From Xiphias gladius (Eukaryota; Chordata; Actinopteri; Istiophoriformes; Xiphiidae): 64,000 nt of DNA. Position numbers and translations under genes: made by a program. Numbering within the stretch: the first letter of the stretch is position 1; the number at the start of each line of letters is the position of its first letter. This document shows, one piece after another, positions 1-15,800 of the stretch. The stretch covers positions 10,431,213 to 10,495,212 of the forward strand of contig NC_053408.1 of NCBI RefSeq assembly GCF_016859285.1, written 5' to 3'. A model generated the notes under the pieces. It ran no database searches and was not told the origin of the DNA. It saw nothing but the letters and a program-made list of their open reading frames with translations.

Positions 1-3000
1 TTAAAGTATGCGACTACTTTTAAAGCTTAAAAGTTTGTTCTTGACCTTGCCATCTATTCCCAACATCCTGTACACAACAGAGTTTTCCAAATTGCAGCTA
101 TATTGTTCAGGATCATTTGTTTTTTTCCCCTTGACCATGCCTCCACCTGACCTGCAACATAACACATCGTGAATAAAATCTGATGTCATGTTCTCTAATG
201 ATGAAAATTGTTTTCTTCCAACAATTAAACAAAAAAAAATTATTTGACTTATGTCATCCCGAGCACCCTTTCTGAATCAGGTTGTTTTTCTTGCTTGATT
301 TTGTTCTGTTTGTTTGTTTGTTTGTTTTTAAATTGTCCTCTGGTTCACCAACACATTGAATACATCTGTGATTGACACAGTAAAGGCAAATATGCATGTC
401 TACATGCAAGGACAACCTTCACACATAATTTTCATACTTGGAAATTTGCTCAAAAATGATTTCTTCCCTGTAGTGTTTTTGGATGATGTATTTTGGTTAC
501 ACTGTCTTTTCACAATGAGCCTTTTTCTAACAAGGTGAAGGAATCCAAAAGGAACTGCAGCAGGCAAGTCCCTCAGATTTGAGTATCCTGACAGATTATC
601 AATACTAATTATAAACTTCAAACAGTGGTGGATTACACTTTAAGCAAAATGATGTTTGATGATATGCTGTCTACTCTCTGAACTTCAGTTTGGCTGATCT
701 GGCACTGTGCTCATACGCCCTTTTCTTCAACTCTAGCTTTCAAATTCCTTCCTCAGAAGCTTGTTTTTCTTTACATCCTTGTTGTGTTCATTTTTTGAAC
801 TGCATCTGATTGTTTATGTACACGATGTGTACACAGTATACGTGTGTGTGTGCGTGTGTGTGTACAGTGTGTGTGTGTGTACAGTGTGTGCATAAACAAT
901 CAGATATATACAGTATACTCTCCAGTTAAACTTTAGGAGGTTTGAGTGTTGCTTGTTGCTGTAAACCAAACCAAACACTGAATACATTAATTTAATTTCA
1001 CACACTTCTTGCAAAAAGTGAAAAAATGAATCATCATCTGATCACGCAACACATAAACAGATTTATTTAACATTTTTATCAGTTTTTAATGAATGAGCAT
1101 AGCTGAGTCATTTATTATTAAATGGAGCATTTAGTTTAGTGCTTTATCTGGCACTGCCTGAAGCTGTACTGACTCATTTTGCTTGGTTTGCTATTAAGCT
1201 CTGTCTGCGCTTACTGTAAGCTGCGGCCATACTTTCCAAATTGTAACTGGCAACTGTGTTTGTAGCACTATTACAGTCTCTTAGGAGGGAAATCCAGATG
1301 TTAAATGAAACCCCAAAGCAGAGACACAGGGTGTATAAAAATATACCTTGCAAACCAGCAGAGTACTTTGAAGAATAACATGTTATCCCTTCAGCCGTCC
1401 ATTAGCCATACCGCCTGAGGGCTGGAGCCATTTTATGCCATTTTATATCTGGCAGAAAGGTTTTCTGGCAGAAAGCCAGAAAAAGTCTGAAAGTCTTGTA
1501 ATAAAAGTAGTGAAAAAATGAAAATAAGGTACTAAAGGTTAATAAAGTTAACTAATTCAAAAAAATAAACATGATTCAAACCCTTTCTGGCAGAAAGCCT
1601 GCGCCGATTAAATATTACATTTCTAGCCAAAAGAAAGACATGACAATAATGTAACATAACTTTCAAACACACAATATATGTACCTGGTGTTAAGAGTGCA
1701 TGAAGCAATCAAAAATCACCTGGAAGAAAACATGAGCGCTTTTAGTCCTATTTGGACTGGTAGGGTAGAGGAGCATTTCAGCCTCTTTCGACTGAAACAC
1801 AAAAAATATTTATTACAAAACCAAACACTTAGAAAAATCCTTAAAAAAAATTTCAAAATTCAAAAATTCAATTAACTCAGAATCTGTTTTGAATATAGGT
1901 ATAAATGTTAGAAGAGAGTATAAAAGCTACGACATTGCTACTTTCTGTTAAAAGTCAAGGCACTATTACTTACGCACTAGCTCCTCAGTCCCGAGGTCAT
2001 TAGTAATGCCCGTGACAATCATACCTCATGATCTATTGTGATTTCCGTGATTTCAGATATTTTTTTAAGCACTGAGCAGTCTCTGGCTTTAAATGAGACA
2101 GGATGAGTGTGAAGCAGTGTCAAGGCACAAGAACCACTTTTAAGAAGACAGTGCTGAGGCGTCTATCCGGACATAAGAGCAGACAGCGCTGATTCCTATT
2201 GATCGGTGTTCTTTGAGCACTATCAATCCCTCTTTCAATCATCCCTTAAAAGAGACAAATCATGAGAGAGAGAATTAAAGTTCCCGAATCCTTCCCATGC
2301 TTTCTGATGGTATTATATCTCCCCATCTGTAAACCAGAGCAATTAGTTAATAGGGGTGAGTGAAATGACACTTTGAGGAAAGAGAAAAATAAAAGAAAAT
2401 ATTAATAATAATCATGAAAAGGAAGAGAAAGATCGAGAGAAGAGGATGGGGTTAACAATGTCACTTTCTAAGCAGGTGACTGTGTTGTCAGGTTAAGAAT
2501 ATAACTGGATATCATTCACGTTTCACTTGAGATCTATCAAGCCATCTTCTTAAACCCCTGTGACTCCAAAAGGTCTCATGATACCTGATGATATTTAGAT
2601 TAACAATCACGTTGTACATGCTAAGAGGTCAAAAGTGATACTGATGAGCTGAGGCGCCAGCTGATCGGATGAAACAGTAGTTTATTATATCCCAAATAGA
2701 GGCAGACGAACACACAGTCAAAAGGAAGTTATCAAACTGGCATGTGCAAGGTAAGTCTTTTAGATGTTAGATAACTGTTTCTACATTTAAAAATAATCTC
2801 CCATTAATTACTTTCATCTCCTCATCTCAATTGTTATTAAAGATCTCTTGAACTCTGCAGTGTGCTACATTTAGCCTGGGTTGAAGGCCAAGTGTCGTAA
2901 AGAGCGCTGCTCCATTTCAGCTCATATTCCTTTCCTTATCTAATCCCATTAAGGCTCACGCTTCAGGAAATAGAAGTGCCTCCTGGTAATGAAGAAATAC

Positions 3001-5420
3001 ATTAACTGAGCTACAAAACGGCCTCACTGTACAAAGCCCGTTTTCCACTCCACTAATCCCAATGACATCTTTCTGTAGATCTCACATTGATTTACATCAC
3101 TGGTTTTGCCTTTATATACACACTGCAGATCCATTTAGTAACGATTACATTCAGTTAAACTGCATTTTAAGTCAAAGTACTGTGTGTGGAGCTACTGTGC
3201 AAGGTAAGCAGATGCATTATGCTGTGTAAGCCTTCATTCCAGCTCCTCAAGGCCCTTGAAACCCAGATTTTAAATATGAAAGCTCTCTGTCAGCCTCTAA
3301 AGCGTGTGGGTCTTATTGTTTATGCATTATGGTAAACGATCCACAAACAGCAGCAACTACTACCCAGACTTAAACAGGAAAACTCTCTGGGGCAAGTTGT
3401 GGGGGGAAACTAAGGAGGATCAGCCCTTGGGTTCTTAGTCTAAAAGTTTAAAAAGTCAGTTGTATTCTGTATTTTTAGATCCCTGACTATTATATGTCAT
3501 TAGTATATCTACCTTCATTCTATCAGATATCAAGCAATTCAAGTCACTAAAACACCAGAGCCATTCACATATGTTCTGAATTGTTGAATACAATCTGCTT
3601 TACATAGACCTCTGGAGAATCCCCCTAACTCTCTCTCTCATATCCACACACACACATATACAGACTGCATCTGCAAACACTTCAGTCACACCCTCTCTGG
3701 GGAGCATGAAAGAAAGAGTCCTTCGAGGCCTGAGCAAGAAGTGAAAACGACTGGATGACTGGAGCGTCAGCAGCACAGGTTTAATGTGGCTGGTGTGATA
3801 TAGCTGTTTAGGCTCTTCTGGCTTTGTTACCGGTTTTGCCTTCGGGAAAAGTGAAGCAGAGAGAATAATAAATGATGTAAATTATTTATTAATGGTCAAA
3901 TTATTTATTGATAAACCTCGGGCAGTTAATCATAGTTGTTTGGGTTCATCTCTATGTCAGAGTGTGGAAACCAGCAATAGACAAAAAGAAGTCAGTTGCC
4001 CAAACTGAAAAGTCAAAGTTTTGGATACTGTATGTTCTTTACCGCTCTCTCCGGTTATGCAGTGTCAACTGCAATCATTACAAGCGGAATTCGGAGTGGC
4101 CTCACAGTGATGGGCAGATGCTGCAGTACTCGGTGTTTCATCGTTTGTATAAATAAAAAGCCAAGAGTAGGTAGTGCAAATACAGAACAGACCAACAACC
4201 AAGGGGACTTTTAGTTTATACAATACGGTTTTAGCAACATATGAGGCACATCAGTCACTTTACTGAGATTTTTTGTTTAATTTTGTTATAGAATTACACA
4301 CCATAAAAAGTACATTTATTTTTTTTTTAAAAACTAAAAAAACAAAAATTCACCATAGTGAGAATTTTGTGTGCAGAGAAATTGTAAGTGCTTATACCCA
4401 TATCCAACATCCCTATTAACAGAGTGGGCACCACACCTTGGACCTTGGACATTCACAGGTCCCCAACATGGCTTTTCCCCATCTTAGATGGGTGGGTGTC
4501 GAATTAAAATAGTGGTTGATAGGTAGAAAGTGAAGGTCCAACATAAAATGAGTATAAATAAACTGTGATCTATAAACCCCCACACTCCTTGCCTCAGCAA
4601 AGAAGTAACCATTATATATATTTGGATTTTTTTGAGAGTGCTTTATAAAAGATGCATGTCGACATAGAGTGGCAAAGCAACAGAGTTCTACAGAGCTGCT
4701 ATTACCTCCTAGCAATACACACAGATGCTTAATATCGAGCAAGAGGTTTTCCTGAGGTTTTCCTTTAGCCGGTCAGTGGCCAATAGAAGTAATTACTTTA
4801 GGAATAAAACTGTATACAGTACAAGGTAAAAATGGAAAACCTACCATATTTTTTATATAACATTAATCAATAATAATCGTTTTTGTCATGTAGTATCCTT
4901 CGTTACTATTCTGTTGCCCAGAAACTGCCTGTCTTTTGAGTCCGACTGCAGCCTGCTGGTGTGGTTATAGAACTAAAATGTTATTAGATACTTTTCATGA
5001 AACTGATGAAGCCCCTGCGCTGAGTAGCAAAATAGACTATAAGATCAGTCATTAAACCCGTAGATATTGTTTAAGTGTTTTAAACTCCTGGATGGCTGAA
5101 ATGAGTGTAGACATCTGATGTCCTGCCTAGAAAAAAATTGGTAATTGTGCTCTGCTGCCACCTGTTGGACTATTGAGAACACTAGTTCAACAGTACGGTA
5201 TGGACAGCGTTTTCTTAAGCCATATGAACAAGATTACCAAAAATGTCTAAAAAGTTACTGTTGAGGTGAAATTACTGTACGACACTACGGGATTGATAAC
5301 AACAATAGTGCTCCTCGACTGTACCTTGTGTCCCCTCAGGTCAAGTCACGAAATAAGACTACAGCTGACATCAAACAGACAATAATGATCACAATGCAAT
5401 GACAGTCACTTTTATCCAAA
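1..5420. other. Intergenic or distant intronic DNA, no recognised gene
   Basis: No stretch here gives a protein I recognise on either strand. Reading frames are short and lack the run of splice signals that marks the genes to the right. It contains a TG-rich microsatellite with inverted flanks near 0.8-0.9 kb. The part from about 2.0 to 3.4 kb is less AT-rich and less repetitive than its surroundings and could hold regulatory sequence, but I cannot measure conservation. In human the genes next to RPL19 are CACNB1 and STAC2; I saw no exon of either. Confidence 0.6.
804..905. repeat. TG microsatellite flanked by a 15-bp inverted repeat
   Basis: Positions 841-890 are mostly alternating TG with a few interruptions. 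The 15 bases at 804-818 (ATCTGATTGTTTATG) reappear as an exact reverse complement at 891-905. The whole could form a stem with a 72-base dinucleotide-rich loop. No coding function is visible. Confidence 0.8.
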
Positions 5421-5426
5421 TTTATT
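5421..5426 (-). other. rpl19: Poly(A) signal of rpl19
   Basis: TTTATT on the plus strand reads AATAAA on the minus strand, about 45 bases beyond the rpl19 stop. That spacing gives the very short 3'UTR usual for ribosomal protein genes. Confidence 0.75.
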
Positions 5427-5471
5427 AAACAACAAAAAGGGGAAACTGAGAAGAACATTTTCAAATTAGAT

Positions 5472-7833
<2,362 letters not shown>

Positions 7834-8500
7834 GTCTGCCGCTAGCTTAAAAGATACTAAGGAAATGGAACGTCTGAGTCCTTACCATTATAGCTATCGT
7901 CATGGGTGACACTATTGTAGCAGTAACAGAAAATCGTAAATATCGGCATCGATTTATTAGTGATGGTGAGTATTAAAATGTCGCTTAAAAGGTAAATATT
8001 TTATTTCATATCTGTAGCTTACTGTGCATTAACAAGTAATCCTGAGTGTTTTGATTGATCCACCCCATCATAGCACAGTGGTACAGCCCAATAGAATATA
8101 GTTCAAATACGTGACCACTAGAGGACGCACTACATCCATGTTTCAATGACTGGAATTTTTAAAACCTTTGCTCTTTGCATTAATGTTTATGTTTTATTTT
8201 ATTGTTTATTTGTTTTGTTTTTTGTAAAAACGTTGTTGAAACGGGGATTAAAACCTTTTGGTTTGGTTTTTTTTGTCACAAAACCAAAATATAACAGCCC
8301 TTCAAAATAAAAGCGAGGTTTTGTTAAGGCGCTACAACTTGATTGAAACACTGTTATATGTTTTATTTCACAAAAGAAAAAAAAATGAATCCAACAGTTG
8401 GCCGAAAGAAACATCATTCCGTTGTCGCAGCTGCTGTAGTGAATGGGGCTAAAACAAGATGCAGAGCGCTGCCTCCCTCTGGCTGCTGGCTGAATTACAG
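7834..8500. promoter_or_regulatory. Divergent promoter region between rpl19 and gpam
   Basis: The rpl19 start lies at 7833 on the minus strand and the first gpam exon ends at 8712 on the plus strand, so both promoters must lie in this interval. Upstream of the rpl19 ATG the minus strand has pyrimidine-rich bits (for example CTTTT about 30 bases before the ATG) that could be a TOP-type start, but no single start site can be fixed. No TATA box is evident. Toward 8.4-8.7 kb the sequence becomes richer in G, C and CpG, which fits a promoter for the acyltransferase gene. Confidence 0.5.
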
Positions 8501-8579
8501 CGCTGGCAGTTGGCCGCTGCCCCAAAGCAACGACTCTCCTTCCTCTTGTCACGCATCTGTGTCCGACAGAGCCGTGCAG

Positions 8580-8712
8580 TCCGGGTTTCTTAAGAGAGGA
8601 GAGCGGAGCTAACGTGTGAAGACTCCGGGGCGCCAACGCCATCGGCAACTGGCCGCAGTTTAGTCAACGAGTTTATTTTTGAGATATGAGTTAGCGTAGC
8701 ACAATAACCAAG
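8580..8712 (+). other. gpam: Non-coding first exon of gpam (5' end approximate)
   Basis: A strong donor (AG then GTAAGTGAG) ends at 8712 in CpG-rich sequence. It lies at a sensible distance upstream of the first coding exon, whose acceptor is at 12771. The 5' limit is a guess. The exon contains a tiny upstream ORF, ATG AGT TAG, at 8686-8694. If this exon is spliced to 12772, the main frame meets an in-frame TAG (within the GTTAGCGTAGC stretch) just upstream, which supports 12825 as the real start. Confidence 0.6.
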
Positions 8713-11700
8713 GTAAGTGAGATTTCGCTCTCGGGAGCCAGGCTAGCGGGCTAGTGCTAGCTATTGTACATAGACAACGTTCAAGTAGCTGTCACTAAAG
8801 CCGAGCGTTTATTGTCATGGAAACAGTTACTGCATCGTAACATTAGCTACACGATGCCGTGGGCACATTAGTGACTAGTAAAAACAAGATCATATTAGGG
8901 CTTATTTTAGTGATTTTAACCTGGCGTGAGTCGGTTAACTTTACATTGACATTGAGTTCAAGAGGACCCTTGATAGTACGGGACATCACATCTAACCTTG
9001 ACTTGCCGCGTCTCCTCCCGTGGTATAGATTCAATTAACGTCGACCGCTCACACATTAACGCATCTTGGCGTCAGGTTAAATGGACTCCCTCGTGAGTCT
9101 CGCTCGGCAGCACGCCATGCCGTGCCATGCCTTGCCAGAGACAGTGACAGAAAGCCGACCAAGGCATGGCCAAATGACAGCGCGAACCCCATGGAAACCG
9201 GAGCCATCTAGCAAGATTGTATGCGGAGATGGGATCTTCATCCGAACACGGCCGCGCTGTGTACTTAGTAGGCAGACATCAGGCCACCCGGTCCTTGCCA
9301 TTGTTGTCTGCACTGCTAGTTATTCGCACACCCCATCTGTCACATAGACTTCTCCCGTTTGACCTGCTTATTGCAGACAGCTTGCAGCGTGTGAGACGGA
9401 TTAACCTCGTCGTTGTGTGTGATCAGGGGTGTTTTTCTCGTCTAAAAGGAAAAAAAAAATGCGATTGGGTTGGAGATGGGCTGTTTCCCCCGACTCCAGC
9501 TTTAAAAATGAATACTGGTATTTGTCAACTATAATTTGATGATTGGCACATTGTACCTTAAGTGTTAGCTTTTCTTGGTACGCGTCTCTTAATTGTAAAG
9601 TTAGTAACAGAATAAAATAATCAAAACACAATCAAAGCCACCGTTTCCTTAATATATGCCTGTTTTCAAAGAAGATCCAAGCCTGCATCAGCCGATATAG
9701 GTGGATAAATATTGGATATTGGTACGTGCTTCAAAATTTAATTGGTGGATTCCTAAAAAGCAGCAATTCTGATCATGCTGACACACTCTTATGACTGGAC
9801 ATGATTTGGATGATAAAATGGATATCACTTTTTTTTTTTTTTTAATGCGAGGACTAGAAAAGTGACAATATAGTCTTATACATTACACTACATTAGCCAG
9901 TATATTTATTTGGATGGAAACTTTAATGTCATATCAGGGCTACCTTCACCTGTTACCTAATCGCCATAGCTCTTCAACTTCTTTTGTTGTGCTTCCAACA
10001 AAGTCACCCCATCAAGTAGAGTACTCTCGGTCATTCACCCTTTTGAATACCCAGTTTCCCTCATCAGTGTGCATATCACCTGCTACCACCACAACACAAC
10101 AAGAAGACAACAGTTCAAAGTGCATTCATTAACTGCTTGGAACTGTTTAGGCAGGACCATTTTTGCCAAGAGGCAGGCATGTCTGCCATCTTCCTTGGGC
10201 TTTTTATTCACAGAAAGATGGAGCTGCGCTGTCCCTTAGCTGATGCACATACTGTACAATGTTTGGTGTGAGATCCTTCATTCATAAAATGACTCACTGA
10301 CCTATTTCCAAACTAATGAGGGGCACTGAAGTGTTTTCTGTTAATTACCTTTTGTCCTCTCTTCGTATTTTGTCCTTGTCTCTGTAGGCCATTGGACTCT
10401 ACATGTAATCTGTATTTTATTGTTGATGTTTGGATGTCATTTGCTTCAAAACCTAATGACAACAACTAAATGCTCATCATGAAACTTTTGGATTATGGTT
10501 CACACTAGTTTCTTGAAACCTGTGTCAAGATCGTTTAATCTGAATATTTGATATTCACATTGTATCAAACATGTTCTCTTAGAAGTTTGAGTGTTTTTGC
10601 TTTCAAACTCCAACTTGAATATTCTTTTCAGTGAACATTTGGGACAAGCCTTAACCAAACAGTAAAAACATCCTCGTGATTACATGTTTGTGCATGTAAG
10701 CTTCTTGACCTGCTTACTGACATCTAGATATGCCCTTATCCTGATTATGGTAAACCCTAATAGGCTATCTGATTTATTCAGAAAGAACCTGAGATACTGA
10801 GTCATTTAAAAAAAAAAAAATCCAGGATTCACTTTGTGCAGTCTGTGCAGGATACATGTTTGACTCGAGTGATGTAGTGATGTGTCAGAAGAACAGTTCA
10901 CTGGTACATATTACTGTTACAGTGTTGGTAGAAGGTAAAGCCTGACATTATCCAAAGATGGAAATGTTATGGTCTGTTGCTATTAAAGGGCTTCGGACAA
11001 GTGTCTTTACAAAAACACTGAAATGTTTAGCATGTGGGACCAAACAAACCAAGCCCAGCGTGTCCCACTGCAGTGACCACATCATTCACCTGCTAATAAT
11101 CAAACAGAAAACAACTGGGAAACAACAGGCAGACTGGGGCAATGTCAGAGGTTTTTATTGTGTTTGTAGGTGTTTGGGGCCCAGATGCTGCACACCTCCA
11201 GTGTAACAAAGGACAAGACAATAACCAACATACTGTAGGACAACATGTGTGATGTTTTTGTGGTCATTTCAGGTCCTGTCATATCATGACCTGAAGTTGT
11301 ATTTTACAGTGTTTTCATCTTCAGAACATCATCACAAAATGTTAGTCAAATAAATCAATTATGCAGCATTGAATAAAGTGGGGAAAAAATACACCATAAG
11401 AAAAACATTTAAGTCTAAAGATAATATTTAACAAAAACAAAGTGTCGTGTTAGAGGGATAATAACAGTCCCTCATAAATGAATTCTCTTTGAAATGTTTA
11501 AGAAATAAACTCCCCTTTGTTATTTCTATTTTGAAAGCTATTTCATTTAATGATGTGTTTTTTTAAATAGGAGAAGTTGTACATTTCAGCGCTTGAGAAG
11601 TAACTTTGTTTGGTAATTACCATACTTAAAATCTTTGTCATGTCGCCCGAAACTTTTATGATGGCTTCAGACTAAACAATCAAAGATATCCCAGCCCTGA

Positions 11701-12771
11701 TGTGGATAAATACTCCCTTCGTAAACTTTCTGAAGCCCATTTAAAGAATGTTGACTTTTTAGGTGTGCAGTGCATTGTGAAAAGGTCTGATAGCATATTT
11801 GTATTTATTTTACACGGATTAAATGCTGACCTATAACAGATATCTATAGAGCTATAGTGAATAAAATATTGAATCATCCCAAACCCCCTCTGTGTAGTGT
11901 ACTCACGGGCAAACTATCTGACTTGTGATTAATTGATTTTGTGTAATGTAACTGTAACTTCTATTGATAAAAACATTTAATACTTTGCTTGCATTGGTGG
12001 CAATATTATTGGCTGCTATTTTATTCATATTTATCTTTAATAAGGAACAGTTGAGTTTGACAAAGTTTGTTTGAGTTCCAATTTAATTTGATTAAATCAG
12101 ATGTTGCAGCACCAATAATAATAATAATAATAATAATATATTTAAATCATAGAGAGCTGAATTCCCATCCCATTTTTGCATGATATATTCCTACATTGAA
12201 GGTTTTTGTTTCACCAATTAGTCTAAAAAGCTGAAACCAGATACGAGAGTATTTTGTTTGTATTCAGCACTAAATGGGTATCTACTACTCTGCATCCTAG
12301 TAAAATTCAATCGGATAAGTAGTCTAAGAAATAGTGATTTTTTTTTTTTTCTGTTACCATTCAACAACTAAATCTTGCATGAGGTTTTGATAGTACACAT
12401 ATGACTATGACTCACAGGAGGTGTAGTTCATTTATGAATGACAAAAAAAAAAAAAAAATCATTAGATCTTAAAGTTTAATATCAAAAGGTGCTCAAATAT
12501 GGCTAGAAAGTACAGTAGGAGTTGGACATTCTTGTTTCACTTTCAGTCTGCAGTAGTGGTTTGTCTGTAGTTCAGACAAACCAACTCATTAAGTTGCTCA
12601 TGTGGTGTATTTGAAGTATGATCTGACAGACATGAGGGGCCACACAAAAAGTGAATCAAAACTGACGACAGTACTCTTGCTTAGAGGGTGAAAACTTGCA
12701 GATTGCCTGGAGTGACGACTGTAATAAACTATTCAAAATGTAACCTTATGATATCCCCCGTGTCTTTGCAG
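8713..12771 (+). other. gpam: Intron 1 of gpam (about 4.1 kb)
   Basis: This stretch separates the non-coding first exon from the first coding exon. It contains scattered short reading frames, homopolymer runs and an AAT trinucleotide repeat near 12.11-12.14 kb. I saw no recognisable exon, RNA gene or mobile element. An additional alternative 5' exon cannot be excluded. Confidence 0.6.
12114..12139. repeat. (AAT)n microsatellite
   Basis: About eight AAT/ATA units in tandem inside intron 1 of the acyltransferase gene. Confidence 0.9.
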
Positions 12772-12824
12772 CTTTCCAGCTAGTGGTGTGTGATTTGGAG
12801 GGAGAGGAAAGGACAGCAGAGAAT

Positions 12825-15800
12825 ATGGAGCTGTCAGATGGTTTGTTGCTGCAGGTCAACAATGGAGAGCAGTGGTGTAACCGCTGGAAACATCCCAATG
12901 ATGACTCGGTAAGCTGCAGACCCAGATCAACTATTCATCTTAGTTATGCAATTATAGAGTCAGCATTGCACATCTTGTCAGATCAAACGTCTTTAATCTT
13001 GTCTCAGCATTGCATATGCTACACAAAACAGGCCCTTTTATGTGTGATGTGTTATTCCTTTACCTTCCATAATTTTTGTGTGTGGCTTTGTTCAAGGACC
13101 GCAGCACCAGCCCCTCAGTCCTACGCTGTGTTGCCAGCACGTGGAAGGAGGGCCTGCTGAACAGAAAGAGGCCCTTTGTGGGCCGCTGCTGTCACTCCTG
13201 TACACCACAGAGCTGGGTAATGTTACACCACAGCTAATTAATTCCAACATGAGTTCATTTGCTAAACTCTAGTCAGGTCCAGTTTGTTGTTTGTTCGAGT
13301 GTTAATGTTTATGATTAAGAAGAAAGGGATGAATATGCAGTGGACTGCACCTGCCGTTAACAATGTATTGTGGTTTGATGGCTGAAGTTCATTGTACATT
13401 TAAATGTATTTTGGTGAAACAAGCTTGACATCTTCTATATATTCAAATGTAATTCTAAAGCACACAGAAGTCTTTTTTTACTCATTACTTGGGGAATGTG
13501 CAATATATTAACAGATCTGTATACTTATTCCAAGCTCCACCAAGCTCAGTATCACAGTTTGCTAGATGTACAACAGTTTGGTTGTTTCCATAATATTTAC
13601 ATGATCAGAGTGAAAAGCCTGCTTGGTATTTGTCTAAAAGATGCTATAAACACTGACCTTAAAACTTCCCTAGGGCATTAAACAGACAACGGACATTTCT
13701 AACATATTTGACATATTTCTTTAAAAGAAATATTTTAAGCACCAGTTAAAGTTACAGAGTAGGGAGTTTTTCCTCCCGCAACTGGTAATAGAAAATGAGT
13801 AGTGCATTTGACTGTGACAAGCCAATGAAATTGCAATCTGAACAACATTTCTTCTGGCATTAGGACAAGAATTACTGTATGACAATGTAACAAGCGGTAT
13901 AGCAAAGCAACATCAGACCAGAGTGACTTTGTGTAACTTCTCAAGAGGTCACATTGGTGGACCCAGGTTTTTAAGCTCTGTAATGAGTCAAGTACTCATC
14001 AAAGACAAATACCAGTATCTGTTCATTGCTATGTGTATATGTTAATTAGTAAACCCATCAATGTGTCTAAGGCTTTTACTTGAAATTATTTTGATGATTC
14101 ATGTCTCTTTATTCTTGTTAGTAATCATTTTTGTTTTTGTCACAGGAGAAGCTCTTCAACCCCAGTATTCCATCTCTCGGACTGCGGAACGTCATCTACA
14201 TCAATGAGACCCACACCAGGTAAACAAAGCAAGATCTGTTCTGTTATAGTATCACTACCTTTCCATGGTATTTTGCTTTGAGCAGTCCGCTGTTTGGCTT
14301 TTACATGTTGCTTTTGTATCGGATGACCCTTTAATTGCCCCTTGCACCTCGCAACAAGAGCAAGAGCTGAAACTCCTCCTATAACAGTCGGTACATTACA
14401 AACAGCCGCTGGCCTTCCTAACACCGTACGTATAGTAAGTCAAGAGGAATAATCTGTGAAACACTGGAAAGGTAGTAAGATGAATAATTTAAAGTATTGT
14501 CAGTAGAGACTGGACACATGCATCCAGTGACTGACCTTAGGAGGCAAAACTCAACAAGACACCTTAATACCTAAAACCCCAGACAATATAAACATGAGCT
14601 TGGCGTAAACCTAGACAGCTTGCTTTTTCCAAGTCGAAGGCGGTCCTTAGGATAGAAGTACCTTAATGAAAGCATATTTGTCATCATGCACCAAATTGCA
14701 AGGGAATAGCTGAAATAAATGTACATATAGTTTTTATTCTGCATTGTTTTAGCATGTAAACAGAGACATCCCGGAGCCAAGATGGGCAGTAGTCAATATA
14801 GATGAATTGGTACTGTTATTTTGTCTAACATATTCAGTATTGTGTTAACTGACCTTAAGACAGCCATTGTCATTGTTGTGAAAGCTGTGGGTAATGGACA
14901 AGTCAGCCTGGGCTACTCTGTTTCCTGAAAATGTGTTAAATTACCAGGAAATCTGCGTAACCAAACACGACAAGTTTAAATTATACCTCTTGTTTTGTGT
15001 GTGTGTGTGATGTGTGTGTGCGTGAGACAAAGAGAGAAGTGTTTTGACAGATTCTAAATCAGATATTCTATACAAAGCATTTAACTGCATTAATTTTAGT
15101 ATGTGTTCACACACAGTATATTTGAGAATATATGCTATTCTATACATGTTCCTGTGTATTTATTGGTGCATGTGTGTGTGTCTGTGTGTGGTAATGTAGG
15201 CAGCGGGGGTGGTTGGCGCGCAGGCTGAGTTATGTGCTGTTTGTAATGGAGAGAGATGTCCATAAGGACATGTTTGCCAGGAACGTGGTGGACAATGTTC
15301 TCAACAACAGCAGGTAGGAGTCAAAGTAACATGAGACGTTTGTAGAAATTGTAGCAAAGTTTCACCCAGTACATGTTTAGGTATAATAACACTATGTGCC
15401 AGCCGTTGGAGGAATAAAACCCCTTTCTTTGGCAATGTTAGTGTTATTAAACTATACCAGAAGAGAAAACACTTCTGATATAGTTTAATAGTGTACAAAA
15501 TAGTCTAGTGTACAAAAAGAGACCAGATTAAGTCAGATTCTGATAACAGAAATGCAGCACTCCTGTGTTTTGAATGATAATGTTTGTAGACTTGAAGATG
15601 CAGCCTTATGTTTGTGCTCTGCTTTTTGTGATTGCAGGGTGGAGAATGCTATTGTGAAGGTGGCCACAGATTTGGATGATGCAGCCTGCCAGCCGGGCCA
15701 GGAGCACAAAGCTGTCAGTAAAGTGAAGCAGAAAGCCAGGGCCTTCCTCCAGGAGATGGTGGCCAATATTTCACCAGCCTTCATCAGGTACATGCACCAG

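Noticed and set aside
1-189. Minus-strand frame of about 60 codons with an acceptor-like TTGCAG in front, looking like a last exon
   Set aside because: The product matches no family I know, no upstream exon can be seen nearby, and short frames of this length are common here.
3908-4214. Two overlapping plus-strand frames of 70-80 codons
   Set aside because: No splice context, no recognisable domain and overlap in different frames; most likely chance.
12783-12824. Upstream GTG as the gpam start
   Set aside because: The first in-frame ATG is at 12825 and an in-frame stop lies upstream in exon 1; vertebrate genes start at ATG with few exceptions.
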